A stretch of DNA of 64,000 nucleotides from Planctomycetia bacterium (GCA_005790545.1 SXUL01000051.1:1-64000), one strand, 5' to 3'; positions 8,063 to 17,691 are shown, numbered from the stretch's first letter. The notes: a model not told the origin generated them from the sequence alone. Numbers and translations: made by a program.

Positions 8063-9664
8063 TCAATCCGCGCTGTCTGGATGCAGTGCGCGCACGTGCT
8101 CCACGCCGGGAATCGCCGCGACAGCCGCGAGCGCCGCCGCCGGCACGGGTTCATCGCAGTTGAGAATGCTGAGCGCATTCGCGCGCGCAGCGTCTCGACC
8201 AACGCTCATGTTCGCGATGTTCACCCCGGCACTCGAGAGAATCGTTCCGATGGCGGCAATCATCCCCGGACGATCCTTGTGCCGCACGAACAACATGTGC
8301 CCCTCAGGTATGGCATCGATGTTCATGCCGAACGCGCGCACGATGCGCAACATGCCGTGACCGAAGAGCGTGCCGTCCAGGACGAGCTCGGAATCGCCGC
8401 CCTTGACGACGAGGCGCAGCAACGCAGGAAAGCTCTTGTGTCCCGGTTGCTGCCGATCCACGAGGCTGAAACCCCATTCCGCTGCGAGCAGACGCGCATT
8501 GACAGGATTGAGCGCGCGTCCCATCCATGGTGAGAGCAGCCCCACGACAGCCTCAGCCGCCAGCACATCGCCACGCAGGAGCACGCCTTCGCCGCAACGG
8601 GTGAGCTCCGCACTTTGCGGCCTTGCCAAGGAGAGGCCCGCTGCAACAGCGCCAAGCCGACGCGCGAGCTGCATCCATGGTGCGAGTTGCACCCTCTCTT
8701 CTGCTCCGAGTCCCGTGAGGTTGACCGCGTTGTCCACAGCGCCATGGATCAGGAAGCGCGCCACCTGACCGGCGATGAGTCGGGCCACGGCTGCCTGCGC
8801 CTCCTCGGTGCTCGCACCAAGATGCGGCGTCGCCAAAACGCGCGGGTGCTGGAGCAGTGCAAGGGAACGTGGTGGCTCCTCTTCAAACACATCCAGTGCT
8901 GCGCCGCCAACATGCCCGGATGTGAGGGCTGCCAACAGCGCCTCTTCATCCACAATTCCACCGCGCGCCACATTCAGGATGCGCACGCCCGGCTTCATGA
9001 GCGCCAGCAGCCGCGCGTCCACCAGATGTCGTGTCTTCTCTGCCAGGGGCACATGCACCGTCAGCACATCACTGCTGGACGCAAGCCCATCGAGATCCAT
9101 GGGCTCGATGCCCATCTCACGGATCGCTGCAGCGTCCAGCATGGGATCGAAGCCGGCCACACGCATCCCGAGCCCGCGCGCCTTGCCCGCCACGGAACGA
9201 CCGATGCGCCCGAGCCCGATGACGCCCAGTGTCCGGCCTTCGAGTTCGATACCGACGAAGGGCTTCTGCTCCCAGCGACCGCACCGGAGCGCTGCTGCGC
9301 CATCAGCGACGTGGCGCGCGAGCGCCAGCATGAGCGCCATGGTGTGCTCTGCAGCCGCGTTGGTGTTCCCGCTCGGGACATTCATCACCACGATGCCGGC
9401 CCGCGTGGCCGTCGCGAGGTCCACATTGTCCACTCCGGTGCCCGCACGACCGACCACGCGCAGGCGCGGTGCTGCGGCAAGCAGCGCCGCATCGACCTTG
9501 GTCCGGCTGCGGACAAGCAGTCCGTCACAGCGACCAATCTCCAGAGCAAGCTCTGCTGCCGAGATGCCCGCGCGGTCAAGAACTTCAATGCCCGCGGCCA
9601 GCAATGGCGCGAGTTCTGCCGTTGCGATGGCGTCGGCGACGAGAACCACCGGGGGCTGTTGCAT
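8063..9664 (-). CDS. serA: D-3-phosphoglycerate dehydrogenase
   Basis: 533 residues, the long bacterial form with an intervening domain and C-terminal ACT domain. It catalyses the first step of serine biosynthesis, oxidising 3-phosphoglycerate with NAD. Visible: VGRAGTGVDNVD, the NAD fold GVIGLGRIGRSVA, catalytic-site segments LNVARGGIVDEEAL, the acid in DVFEEEPP and His in TPHLGASTEEAQ. The ACT-domain signature HKDRPGMIAAIGTILSSAGVNIANMSVGR near residue 460 suggests serine feedback control. It is divergent from lat across a 62-bp gap and ends 1 base from the hybrid kinase gene (convergent). Confidence 0.97.
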   Translation of the reverse strand: MQQPPVVLVADAIATAELAPLLAAGIEVLDRAGISAAELALEIGRCDGLLVRSRTKVDAALLAAAPRLRVVGRAGTGVDNVDLATATRAGIVVMNVPSGNTNAAAEHTMALMLALARHVADGAAALRCGRWEQKPFVGIELEGRTLGVIGLGRIGRSVAGKARGLGMRVAGFDPMLDAAAIREMGIEPMDLDGLASSSDVLTVHVPLAEKTRHLVDARLLALMKPGVRILNVARGGIVDEEALLAALTSGHVGGAALDVFEEEPPRSLALLQHPRVLATPHLGASTEEAQAAVARLIAGQVARFLIHGAVDNAVNLTGLGAEERVQLAPWMQLARRLGAVAAGLSLARPQSAELTRCGEGVLLRGDVLAAEAVVGLLSPWMGRALNPVNARLLAAEWGFSLVDRQQPGHKSFPALLRLVVKGGDSELVLDGTLFGHGMLRIVRAFGMNIDAIPEGHMLFVRHKDRPGMIAAIGTILSSAGVNIANMSVGRDAARANALSILNCDEPVPAAALAAVAAIPGVEHVRALHPDSAD

Positions 9665-9726
9665 GTGGCGAGTATGGAGGAATCAATGCTGCTTTCAACG
9701 CATGGCCTTTGCTACTGTCAATCATC

Positions 9727-11064
9727 ATGAAGATGGATCCCCGCCCAACGCACAGGACACCCCCGGCGCGTGTCCACGAGGTACTCAAGAAGAAGCTCCT
9801 CGTGGACGGTTTTGACTTCGTCTTCGATCCCGCGCGCTCGGATGGCCCGTGGTTGGTGGATGCGCGTGACGGATCACGCTGGCTGGACCTCTTCTCGTTC
9901 TTCGCCAGCGCCCCGCTGGGCTACAACCACCCTGGCATGCGGGACCAGGAGTTCCGCGCGCGGCTCCTTGAGGCGGCGCTCGTCAAACCCACCTGCTCCG
10001 ATGTCTACAGCGAAGCGCAGGCGGATTTCGTTGACACCTTCTCCAGGATCCTCCCGGCAGGGTTCGAGCATCTATTCTTCATCGAAGGTGGCGCCCTCGC
10101 TGTCGAGAACGCACTGAAGGTTGCCTTTGACTGGAAGATCCAGAAGAACCGTCGCGCCGGTCGCGGCGAGGGCCTCGGTCAGTCCATCGTGCATTTCAAG
10201 TCCGCATTCCATGGACGCTCGGGTTACACCCTCAGCCTGACGAATACTGCCGATCCGAGGAAGTACAGGGACTTCCCCAAGTTCGACTGGCCGCGCATCG
10301 TGAACCCCGGTCTCACCTTCCCGCTCACGCAGGAAAGCGTCACCGCGACAGCGGCCTTGGAAACGGAGTCTCTGGCCGCCCTCGATTTCGCCATCAAGAC
10401 CCGCGGACACGATCTCGCCGCCATCATCCTCGAGAGCATTCAAGGCGAGGGTGGGGATGTGCATTTCCGCCCGGAGTTCCTGCGCGAGCTGCGTCGGCGC
10501 GCGGATGACCACGAGATGTTGCTCATCTTCGACGAGGTCCAATGCGGCATGGGGCTCACTGGGCGCTGGTGGGCCTTCGAGCACTCCGGTGTCTCCCCGG
10601 ATCTGTTCTCCTTCGGCAAGAAGTCTCAGGTGTGCGGCATTGCCGCGACCACACGCTGCGACGATGTGGACTCTGTCTTCAAGATCGCAAGCCGCATCAA
10701 CAGCACCTGGGGCGGCAATCTCGTGGACATGGTCCGCTGCGAGCGCTACATCGAGATCATCGAGAAGGAGGGCTTGCTGAACGCCGCAGCCAGGACCGGC
10801 GCGGCCGCTCTCCAGCGCCTTCATGAAATCGCCGAACGGCACCCACGCGTGACCAATGTGCGCGGCAAGGGCCTGATGATCGCCTTCGACCTCCCCGATA
10901 CGGCAGAGCGGGATACGCTGCGCAAGCTGCTGCTGGAGGACAAGACCATCATCCTTTCCTGCGGCGACCGGAGCCTGCGCTTCCGTCCAGCCCTGGACTT
11001 CCCCATGGAAGCAGTGGACATCGCCATGCAACGCATTGACAATGCGCTGCGACGCCTCGCATGA
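9727..11064 (+). CDS. lat: L-lysine 6-transaminase (lysine epsilon-aminotransferase)
   Basis: 445 residues from ATG 9727; the open frame extends further upstream but that part is antisense to serA. Class III PLP aminotransferase fold. The PLP-lysine motif FGKKSQVCG is the form seen in LAT (EC 2.6.1.36), and ILESIQGEGGDVHF plus IFDEVQCGMGLTGRWWAFEH carry the PLP-binding Asp. The reaction moves the epsilon amino group of lysine to 2-oxoglutarate, giving allysine/piperideine-6-carboxylate, usually for lysine breakdown or alpha-aminoadipate supply. The stop overlaps the next start (ATGA). Confidence 0.92.
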   Translation: MKMDPRPTHRTPPARVHEVLKKKLLVDGFDFVFDPARSDGPWLVDARDGSRWLDLFSFFASAPLGYNHPGMRDQEFRARLLEAALVKPTCSDVYSEAQADFVDTFSRILPAGFEHLFFIEGGALAVENALKVAFDWKIQKNRRAGRGEGLGQSIVHFKSAFHGRSGYTLSLTNTADPRKYRDFPKFDWPRIVNPGLTFPLTQESVTATAALETESLAALDFAIKTRGHDLAAIILESIQGEGGDVHFRPEFLRELRRRADDHEMLLIFDEVQCGMGLTGRWWAFEHSGVSPDLFSFGKKSQVCGIAATTRCDDVDSVFKIASRINSTWGGNLVDMVRCERYIEIIEKEGLLNAAARTGAAALQRLHEIAERHPRVTNVRGKGLMIAFDLPDTAERDTLRKLLLEDKTIILSCGDRSLRFRPALDFPMEAVDIAMQRIDNALRRLA

Positions 11065-12305
11065 GACTCGGCCTCGCACTCCTTCTGCTTCTCATCACAG
11101 CCTCCGGGCAACAACCACTGGAGGCGCTGCGCGAACAGGCCTCACAGCGCGTGGGCACCTTGCGCGGGCAGTTCCAGAACGAACTCGGCCTCGCTCTGCG
11201 CGTGTTCGCCGAAGTTCCGGCGAACGACGACCATCCTGCTCTCGTGAAAGCTCGCGCCCAGCTCAAGCCGTGGGTGCCTGCCTTCGCAGAACAGACGTTT
11301 CTCGCTGCGAGCACGCACGCGCACCCGCTCGTCCGTGAACGCTTGCTGGAGTTGCTCGCCTCCACAGAGGCGCGCGATGCGCTCCCTGCCGCTCGCAAGC
11401 TTGTCGCCTCCGGCACCGGGGCAGGACGCGTCACAGCCATCCAACTTGTCGCAATGCTGGGGACCACCGCGGATGGGCAGATCCTCGTGGCTGCGCTCGG
11501 GGGCACTCCTCCGCCCGGCGCACCTGAAACCGCCGCGCTGATCCGTGCGCTCGCGAACCTCAAGACTCCCGAAGCCCCTGCGCAATTGAAAGCTCACGCC
11601 TCTCACGCCGCACCCGAGGTCCGCCTCGCAGCGCTCGAGTCAATGGCTCGTCTCAGGGCGCAGCCGCGCGAAGACCTGATGCAGATCCTCCGCGCCATCC
11701 AGGACGATGCCGATCTGTCCGTCCGCTCCGGCGCGCTCGCCGCGCTGGTGCACTTCAATGAGAACCACGATGCACTGCGCGTCCTGCACGAACAGGTGAA
11801 AGGACCGGATGCCCTCATGGCCGAAGCGGCCCTGCGCGCACTTGAGAGAGTGGCCAACAAGGACACCTCACGGGCCTACCTCCTCGAAGCCGTGAGCGGC
11901 GCACTCGCCATTCCTTTTCGCGAACGCTGCGCGCGACTGATGTGCAAGCTCGGTGATCCCCGCGGGGCCCGTCTGCTGGCCAAGGGCTCACGCGACGCGG
12001 CCCTCGCCCAACCACGCGATGCGGATTTGCAGCTCGCCGCGGGCGAGCAACTCAAGGTCCTCGGAGCCCACCCCGACGCCATCGAGTTCTTCAAGAGAGC
12101 TCTCGACCTGCTCACGCGTGGTCAGAAGTACCGCGCTCGCGTGCCCTGGGCCCGCACGCTCGCGCTGCAGGGACGTTTTGAAGATGCGTGGGACAAGCTC
12201 AAGGACGATTACAAGAACCTGACAGGCTTTGCCGACGACCCCGACTTCAGCGACATGCGTCGCGATCCCAAGTGGGCAAAGCTGTTCTCTTCGGACGGCG
12301 ATTGA
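11061..12305 (+). CDS. Exported HEAT-like repeat protein with C-terminal TPR-like region
   Basis: 414 residues. A signal peptide is visible (MRLGLALLLLLITASGQ). Residues ~60-290 are alpha-helical repeats resembling HEAT units (for example HPLVRERLLELLAS, APEVRLAALESMARL, LSVRSGALAALVHF, ALMAEAALRALERV). The C-terminal ~110 residues resemble TPR units (DADLQLAAGEQLKVLG.. AIEFFKRALDLL) and end DPDFSDMRRDPKWAKLF, a common tail of TPR proteins. A protein-scaffold role in the periplasm is inferred. It is translationally coupled to lat (4-base overlap) and followed 13 bases later by the parvulin gene. Confidence 0.75.
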   Translation: MRLGLALLLLLITASGQQPLEALREQASQRVGTLRGQFQNELGLALRVFAEVPANDDHPALVKARAQLKPWVPAFAEQTFLAASTHAHPLVRERLLELLASTEARDALPAARKLVASGTGAGRVTAIQLVAMLGTTADGQILVAALGGTPPPGAPETAALIRALANLKTPEAPAQLKAHASHAAPEVRLAALESMARLRAQPREDLMQILRAIQDDADLSVRSGALAALVHFNENHDALRVLHEQVKGPDALMAEAALRALERVANKDTSRAYLLEAVSGALAIPFRERCARLMCKLGDPRGARLLAKGSRDAALAQPRDADLQLAAGEQLKVLGAHPDAIEFFKRALDLLTRGQKYRARVPWARTLALQGRFEDAWDKLKDDYKNLTGFADDPDFSDMRRDPKWAKLFSSDGD

Positions 12306-12318
12306 CCTGGAGTTTCCC

Positions 12319-13692
12319 GTGCGGCGCATCGTTCTCCTGATCGCCCTCATCCTCGGCAGCAGTGTTGCCCAAACACCTCCGACCAATCCACTCCGCATCG
12401 GCCGCGACGTCCCGGAGGGCGCCATCGGCATCGTGCGCGGGAAGCCGGTCCCCATCGCGCTCTTCATTGATGAGCTGCTGGCGGTGCAATTGCAGCCAGA
12501 GGGCGAAGGCTCGGCCACTCTGACGGTGATGGAACAAGACCGGGTCGTCGCCAAGGCCGCCACTGCCTCGGGTTTCACAGTGGAGGATGCGGAAGTCGAC
12601 GCGCGCATCGAGTCCATTGCAACCCAGATGAAAGCCGCCGGGCTCTCGTTGGAGGAGAATCTGAAGTCGCGTGGCGTCGAAATGCCGGCATTCAGGTCGC
12701 GCACACGCACGTTGGTGCTTCTCGAGAAACTCGCGCGCAAGGAACTGAAACTCCCGCCCGAGATCGTGGTGGAGAACCATCACAGCGCTCTCTGGCTGAA
12801 GCAGGCCTTGAGCCAGGATCCTCCTCAGCACGACAAGACCCAACTTCCACCCGGAGCCATCAGCCGGGTGGCTGGAGTCGTCATCACGCGTGAGGAACTC
12901 GCGCGCGAACTCATGGCAACCCTCCCGGCGCAGGATCTGCTCCGCACCGCGGAGACGCTCGTGCAGCTCTCGCTCGCAGAAGAACTCGCCGCGGCGGCCG
13001 CCATCGAACTCACCCCTGCGGATTCCGAAGCAGAGTGGCTGCGGCATGCCCGCGACTTCGAGTCCAAGCCCGAATACAAGGGCGTGGCTTGGGCGGATCT
13101 CGTGAAGCAGCGCTTTGGACAGGATCAGGCCGCCTTCATGGCCATGCGTGCCTTCCGCGTGCGCGTGTTGCTGTCTGCGCTCTCCAGGAAACAACATGAT
13201 GACAAGGCCCTCGCGGAGGGCTACGAGAAACACCGCGCTCTCTACGGCCCCGTCTATGAAGTGCGGCACCTCTACCTCCGCGCAACGGCAAAGCCCGATC
13301 CAGCCGGCAAGGTCCTGTCCTTCGAAGACGCTGAAGTGCGCATGAAGTCGGTGCTGACCCAACTCGACCGCGGCGTCACATTTCACGAACTCGCGAGCCT
13401 GCACAGCGAGGACCTGCAATCCAGGGCGCGCGGCGGGCTGCTGGATTCGTTCACTCCGGGCAAGAATCGCTTCCCGCCCGAATTCGTTACAGCGCTCGAA
13501 CCGCTGGAAGCCGGCGCCATGACTCCCCCCTTCAAGTCCGCAGCCGGATGGCATGTCCTCCGGCTGGAAAAGAAGTCTCCACCACCAGCACTCGAAACCG
13601 TGAAAGAGGACCTCTACAACGTCCTCGGCCGTGAACTGTTCCGGCGCGAGTGGATGGCAGCGGACATCGGCATCGACATCCGCAGGCCCTGA
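12319..13692 (+). CDS. Exported parvulin-type peptidyl-prolyl isomerase (SurA/PrsA-like)
   Basis: 457 residues from GTG 12319, chosen because GGAG lies at 12309-12312 with good spacing and the resulting N-terminus is a clean signal peptide (VRRIVLLIALILGSSVAQ). A SurA-like helical N-terminal region is followed by one parvulin domain at residues ~310-430, with VRHLYLRA, VTFHELASLHSED, RGGLLDSFTPG and AGWHVLRLEKK. Such proteins assist folding of outer-membrane or secreted proteins. It probably shares a transcript with the HEAT-like protein upstream. A longer frame beginning at 12229 overlaps that gene and is less likely. Confidence 0.87.
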   Translation: MRRIVLLIALILGSSVAQTPPTNPLRIGRDVPEGAIGIVRGKPVPIALFIDELLAVQLQPEGEGSATLTVMEQDRVVAKAATASGFTVEDAEVDARIESIATQMKAAGLSLEENLKSRGVEMPAFRSRTRTLVLLEKLARKELKLPPEIVVENHHSALWLKQALSQDPPQHDKTQLPPGAISRVAGVVITREELARELMATLPAQDLLRTAETLVQLSLAEELAAAAAIELTPADSEAEWLRHARDFESKPEYKGVAWADLVKQRFGQDQAAFMAMRAFRVRVLLSALSRKQHDDKALAEGYEKHRALYGPVYEVRHLYLRATAKPDPAGKVLSFEDAEVRMKSVLTQLDRGVTFHELASLHSEDLQSRARGGLLDSFTPGKNRFPPEFVTALEPLEAGAMTPPFKSAAGWHVLRLEKKSPPPALETVKEDLYNVLGRELFRREWMAADIGIDIRRP

Positions 13693-13695
13693 GCC

Positions 13696-14625
13696 TCAGG
13701 CGCGCGGCAGCTTCTGGCCGCGCAGCGCAACCAACTGTCCCTGCCGCCGCGCGATGACACGGACGACGCGCGCAAAGGGCGCCAGGAAGAGCACCAGATC
13801 ACGCCGGAGCAATGCGGGCAGCGCGAGAAGAAGCATGCACGGGATACAGAGCACAAGACGCACTGCGTCGGCAACGAGCTTCAGCGCAAAGGAGGCAGGC
13901 CTCCAGCCGTGCTTGCGTGCGAGAGCAATATCGCCCGTCCCGTAACGGAAGAACTGCGCGTGCAGCTCCACGAGACTCGTTCTGTGCCGGTGCTCCACGC
14001 AAGCCGCTGCGACTTCAGAAAGATCCCGGCCGGGGAAACAGGCCCGCAGTCGCCAGCAGAAATCCGCATCGCCGCCGGAGTAGAGCGACACGTCAAACCC
14101 ACCCACCGCAAGGGCGTCATGGCGGCGGAGCGCGAGACATGCGGTTTGCACAAAGGCGCGCTGCCCCTGTCCCAGTGTGAGCGCCTGCGAAAGCAGCCCC
14201 GCGCGCGCCGAGTACCGCTCCACCCATCCGGATTGCCCAGGCGCCTCCACAACACGCGCACCGGCCACGAGAACACGGACCTCCTGCAGCGCCTCCACCA
14301 GCGCAACGATGAGGCCGCGTTGTGCCACACAATCCGCATCGATGAAAATCACGATGTCACCACGAGCTTCCTCAAGACCCCGTTGACGCGCGGCATACGA
14401 GCCTGGCTGTGGCGCCGTGACAAGGCGCACTCCTGAAGCACTCGCAGCACTGACAATGCCCTCGGCGAGTTGGCGGCTCCCGTCCGTGGACCCGTTGTCA
14501 ACCAGCAACACTTCGAAGGCAAAAGGGGCGCGCTCGGCCAACAACGCGGGCAAGGTATGCGGCAGATGCGCTGCCGCGTTGTAGAACGGCATCACGACAG
14601 AGGCGATGACTCTCTGATCCTGCAT
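13696..14625 (-). CDS. Family 2 glycosyltransferase
   Basis: 309 residues from ATG 14625. GT-A fold signature: ASVVMPFYNAAAHL at the start, LLVDNGSTDGS (nucleotide-sugar site), IFIDADC (DXD-type metal site) near residue 95, GGFDVSLYSGGDADFCWRL (acceptor/catalytic region). A C-terminal hydrophobic stretch (KLVADAVRLVLCIPCMLLLALPALL) suggests membrane attachment. The sugar and acceptor are unknown. It is divergent from the neighbouring GT4 gene with a 42-bp gap. The frame stays open far upstream but only as antisense of that gene. Confidence 0.88.
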   Translation of the reverse strand: MQDQRVIASVVMPFYNAAAHLPHTLPALLAERAPFAFEVLLVDNGSTDGSRQLAEGIVSAASASGVRLVTAPQPGSYAARQRGLEEARGDIVIFIDADCVAQRGLIVALVEALQEVRVLVAGARVVEAPGQSGWVERYSARAGLLSQALTLGQGQRAFVQTACLALRRHDALAVGGFDVSLYSGGDADFCWRLRACFPGRDLSEVAAACVEHRHRTSLVELHAQFFRYGTGDIALARKHGWRPASFALKLVADAVRLVLCIPCMLLLALPALLRRDLVLFLAPFARVVRVIARRQGQLVALRGQKLPRA

Positions 14626-14667
14626 GCGTCGGCGCCGTTCTCTGGCGAGAGAGGGTAACCTAGGGCC

Positions 14668-15945
14668 ATGCAGGAAATGCTCGCTCCGGAGAGCCCCGAA
14701 CTCCGGGCCGTTCCTCGCCGCCAACTGGCCCTCGGCGGCCGCGTTCCGGTGGCGATGCTGGCGGCCTGTCCCTTCCCCGCGAATCGCGGCACGCCCATCC
14801 GCATCCGGCAGATGGGCGAAGCCCTGCACGCCCTCGGCTACGACGTGCATGTCATCACCTACCACCTCGGCCAGGAACTCTCGATCCCCGGCATGACGAT
14901 CCACCGCACGGCCCCGCTCGCGCGCTACGCGGAGCTGGGCGCCGGCCCCACGTGGACGAAGCTCATGGTGCTCGATCCGCGCCTCATCCGACGCACGATG
15001 GAAGTGGTGCGGCGCCACAACATCCGCATTGTGCACGCTCACCACTTCGAAGGTGCCCTGTGCGCGCTGGCCGCGCGTGCACTCAGCGGCCGATTCAAGA
15101 TCGTCTACGACGCGCACACCACGCTGCGGGATGAACTCATGAGTTATCGCGGCTTTCGAGGCCCGCGCATCCTGAAGAAACTCGCCTGCGACGTTCTCGA
15201 TGGCGGCCTGCCACGCTGGTGCGACCACGTCGTGACGGTTTCCGAGAGATTGCGCCAGAGCATCCTGCGCGACGGAGTCGCCGCGGACCGCATCAGCGTC
15301 GTCCCCATGGCCATCAACCGGGAGGAGTTCGAGCCCCTGGATCGCGCAGCGGCGCGCCGGCACATCGGCATCGAAGGCCGCCAACTGCTCGTCTACGCAG
15401 GCAACCTCGCGCCGTTCCAGGGCGTGGATCAACTCCTCCGCGCGTGGCGCATGGTCGCACCCACCCTGCCGGAGGCACGCCTCCTCATCGTCGGTCGCAG
15501 CAGCGATGAATACGTGCAGATGGTGCAGCGCCTCGGCCTCGAGAACCACGTCATCTTCACCGGCGAGAAGCCCTTTCCGGAGGTGCGCATTCACATCGCA
15601 GCCGCGGACGCCGTGGTGCTCCCGCGCGACAATTGCGTCGGGTTCCCGCTCAAACTCCTGAACTACATGGCGGCCGGCAAACCCATCGTAGCCTTCGAGG
15701 GTGGCGGTGCGGATGTCCTGCGACACTTGGACAACGCTTGGGTCGTCCCGAACGAGCACGAGGAGGCCTTTGCCGCCGGCATTCTGGGCTGCCTCACCCA
15801 CCCGGTGATACCGGCACAGATCGCGGCTGGCGCGCGCCGCGATGCGGAGCGTTATGGCGCGGAATCCATGGCGCGCCGCGTCCACGAGCTCTACCGTGAG
15901 TTGTTGCTCCCCGGACCGGCTCCGGGAGATGCAGCCCTGCGATGA
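14668..15945 (+). CDS. Family 4 glycosyltransferase
   Basis: 425 residues, GT-B fold. The N-terminal domain carries VAMLAACPFPANRGTPIRIRQM and a predicted acceptor region with VHAHHFEGAL. The C-terminal domain carries LLVYAGNLAPFQGVDQLLRAW and the donor-binding stretch PLKLLNYMAAGKPIVAFEGGG, where the usual E-x7-E motif is altered to a Lys/Asn-containing variant. The preceding DAHTTLRDEL fits family GT4. It probably builds a glycan or glycolipid. Its stop overlaps the next glycosyltransferase start by 4 bases (ATGA). Confidence 0.88.
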   Translation: MQEMLAPESPELRAVPRRQLALGGRVPVAMLAACPFPANRGTPIRIRQMGEALHALGYDVHVITYHLGQELSIPGMTIHRTAPLARYAELGAGPTWTKLMVLDPRLIRRTMEVVRRHNIRIVHAHHFEGALCALAARALSGRFKIVYDAHTTLRDELMSYRGFRGPRILKKLACDVLDGGLPRWCDHVVTVSERLRQSILRDGVAADRISVVPMAINREEFEPLDRAAARRHIGIEGRQLLVYAGNLAPFQGVDQLLRAWRMVAPTLPEARLLIVGRSSDEYVQMVQRLGLENHVIFTGEKPFPEVRIHIAAADAVVLPRDNCVGFPLKLLNYMAAGKPIVAFEGGGADVLRHLDNAWVVPNEHEEAFAAGILGCLTHPVIPAQIAAGARRDAERYGAESMARRVHELYRELLLPGPAPGDAALR

Positions 15946-17009
15946 CGCGTCCAAGGGTCAGTGTCGTGGTCGTCAACTACGACGGCGAGGCCTACCTCCC
16001 GCGCATGCGCGATGCACTCCGCGCAACGGACTGGCCCTTCCACGAGATCCTCGTCTGCGATGATGTGTCCCGCGACGGCAGCCGCCTCTGGCTGCGGCAC
16101 CACTGGCCCGAAGCGCGGATGCTCCCCGGTGCAACCAACAGTGGTTGTGCGCGCATGCGCAACCTCGGGCTCCATGCCGCCACCGGCGAGCTCGTGCTGC
16201 TGCTCGACAACGACGGCCTGCCCGAACGCGGTTCTGTCGATGCACTGGTGGCCGCACTCGCTTCCCATCCGGAGCATGTCGCCGCCATGCCCCGCGTCGT
16301 CTTGCAAACAGACCCACCCCTCGTTCAATGCGATGGAGCCTTCACCCATCCCACCGGGCAGATGGGTCTCGTCAATGCGCATCGACCACTAGCCGGCGTC
16401 TCGGACACACCTCAACCCATCACAAGTCTGATGGGCACGGCCATGCTCTTGCGTCGTCAAGCAGCGCAGCGCATCGGCGGTTTCTCCGAGGACATGTTCA
16501 TCTACTACGAGGACCACGATTTCGGCACGCGGCTCGTGCTTCTCGAAGGGCCCGTGCTCTCCGTCCCCACCGCGCGCATCAACCACCTCGGCGGCACCAA
16601 GAACCTGAGCTTCCGCAGCGGCCAGCGCTATCCCGAACGGCGCAGTTTCCTCATCGCGCGCAATCGTCAGCGCTTCCTGCTGCGCACCTTCGAAACCCGC
16701 ACGCTGTTGGCGCTGGCACCGCTCCTGCTTGTGCATGAAGCAGCACAAGCAGGCTGGTCTCTGGCTGCCGGTCGGATTGCGCTGTGGTGCGATGCCACCC
16801 TCGCCAATCTCATGCGACTCGGCCGCACATTGAACGAGCGCCAGTGGATCCAGGAGCGGCGGCGTGTCACGGACAAGATCATCATTCAACGTGCACCGGT
16901 GCCCCTTCATCCCGGACTGATGGCACGCCCATGGCAGCGACATTTGCTGCTGCGCTTCGATCGGGTCCTTGATGGAATGGCCTCAGCGCTGCTCCGGTTC
17001 GTCCGTTGA
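15942..17009 (+). CDS. Family 2 glycosyltransferase
   Basis: 355 residues. GT-A motifs: SVVVVNYDGEAYL, VCDDVSRDGS, LLLDNDG (DXD equivalent) near residue 90, and GGFSEDMFIYYEDHDFGTRL. The C-terminal ~120 residues contain a hydrophobic segment (LLALAPLLLVHEAAQAGWSLAAG) like other membrane-associated GT2 enzymes. It is coupled to the GT4 gene upstream and probably works in the same pathway. The 3' end overlaps the convergent hypothetical gene by 27 bases. Confidence 0.87.
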   Translation: MTRPRVSVVVVNYDGEAYLPRMRDALRATDWPFHEILVCDDVSRDGSRLWLRHHWPEARMLPGATNSGCARMRNLGLHAATGELVLLLDNDGLPERGSVDALVAALASHPEHVAAMPRVVLQTDPPLVQCDGAFTHPTGQMGLVNAHRPLAGVSDTPQPITSLMGTAMLLRRQAAQRIGGFSEDMFIYYEDHDFGTRLVLLEGPVLSVPTARINHLGGTKNLSFRSGQRYPERRSFLIARNRQRFLLRTFETRTLLALAPLLLVHEAAQAGWSLAAGRIALWCDATLANLMRLGRTLNERQWIQERRRVTDKIIIQRAPVPLHPGLMARPWQRHLLLRFDRVLDGMASALLRFVR

Positions 17010-17555
17010 TATCCACGCCCCTGCGGCCTTGAGTCTGAGCTCCGGCGGAAGACCCACGCGCAGCACGCATGTGTCAGGGACAGAGCCTGCGACAGCAGCG
17101 GCAACCAGTGCCGGCCCAGGGAAGCCACAACACGCCAGCCGCTCGGCAGCGCTGCGCCCTCCACGCTCCCACAGAGCCACCTCTCTGGGTGAAGCCAGCC
17201 AGATCTCTGTTCGATCCAGCCCTTGATCCGCCGTGAGAAGCAGCGTGACCAGTTCACCCGGAGTCAGATCGGGTTCCTGTTGCGGCCACGCATGCACTCC
17301 CGGCATGACGGAAATGCGCCCAACGCCCGAGGCACGCCTGACCTCCAAGTTCATCGGCTGGTCCGCATGGAGACCAACCAAATGCAACATTGGGCGCGCC
17401 GCGACCTGTCGGTGGCGGGGCGCAAAGATCAGCGGCGGCGCAGGCCCGCCCCGGCGCGGCAGCATCCGGGGGGCGGACGTCTGCTCACGATGCCCCGCCA
17501 GCAGGGCTATCAAGACCACGGTCAAGGATGCACCTGCCAACCCTGCACGCCACAT
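16983..17555 (-). CDS. Hypothetical membrane-anchored protein
   Basis: 190 residues from ATG 17555, which has AGGA a few bases upstream. A GTG at 17597 would extend it but falls inside the tRNA-Arg gene. A single N-terminal hydrophobic segment (WRAGLAGASLTVVLIALLAG) is followed by a Pro/Arg-rich linker and a likely beta-rich extracytoplasmic domain (MNLEVRRASGVGRISVMPGVHAW, GELVTLLLTADQGLDRTEIWL). I do not recognise a family. It overlaps the convergent GT2 gene by 27 bases. Confidence 0.55.
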   Translation of the reverse strand: MWRAGLAGASLTVVLIALLAGHREQTSAPRMLPRRGGPAPPLIFAPRHRQVAARPMLHLVGLHADQPMNLEVRRASGVGRISVMPGVHAWPQQEPDLTPGELVTLLLTADQGLDRTEIWLASPREVALWERGGRSAAERLACCGFPGPALVAAAVAGSVPDTCVLRVGLPPELRLKAAGAWISTDEPEQR

Positions 17556-17594
17556 GCTGTCCTGAGCACACGGGCGAGACTTGCTGCGAGAAAA

Positions 17595-17668
17595 CACGCC
17601 AGGAGGGATTCGAACCCCCGACCGCGGGATTAGAAATCCCGTGCTCTATCCGGCTGAGCTACTGGCGC
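17595..17668 (-). tRNA. tRNA-Arg (anticodon TCT)
   Basis: Minus strand, 74 nt. Acceptor GCGCCAG pairs with CTGGCGT (one G-U), discriminator G. Anticodon stem CGGGA/TCCCG encloses loop TTTCTAA (anticodon TCT, reads AGA/AGG). T arm GGGGGTTCGAATCCCTC. CCA is not encoded. Confidence 0.95.
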
Positions 17669-17691
17669 AGAGCCAGGCGATTCCCAGGCAA

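Noticed and set aside
12247-13554. 435-codon minus-strand open frame opposite the parvulin gene
   Set aside because: No recognisable motif; His/Gly/Arg-rich composition typical of antisense frames, while the plus strand has a signal peptide and parvulin domain.
17556-17597. GTG 17597 as start of the hypothetical membrane protein
   Set aside because: It falls inside the 3' end of tRNA-Arg(TCT); ATG 17555 has a better ribosome-binding site and directly precedes the hydrophobic segment.
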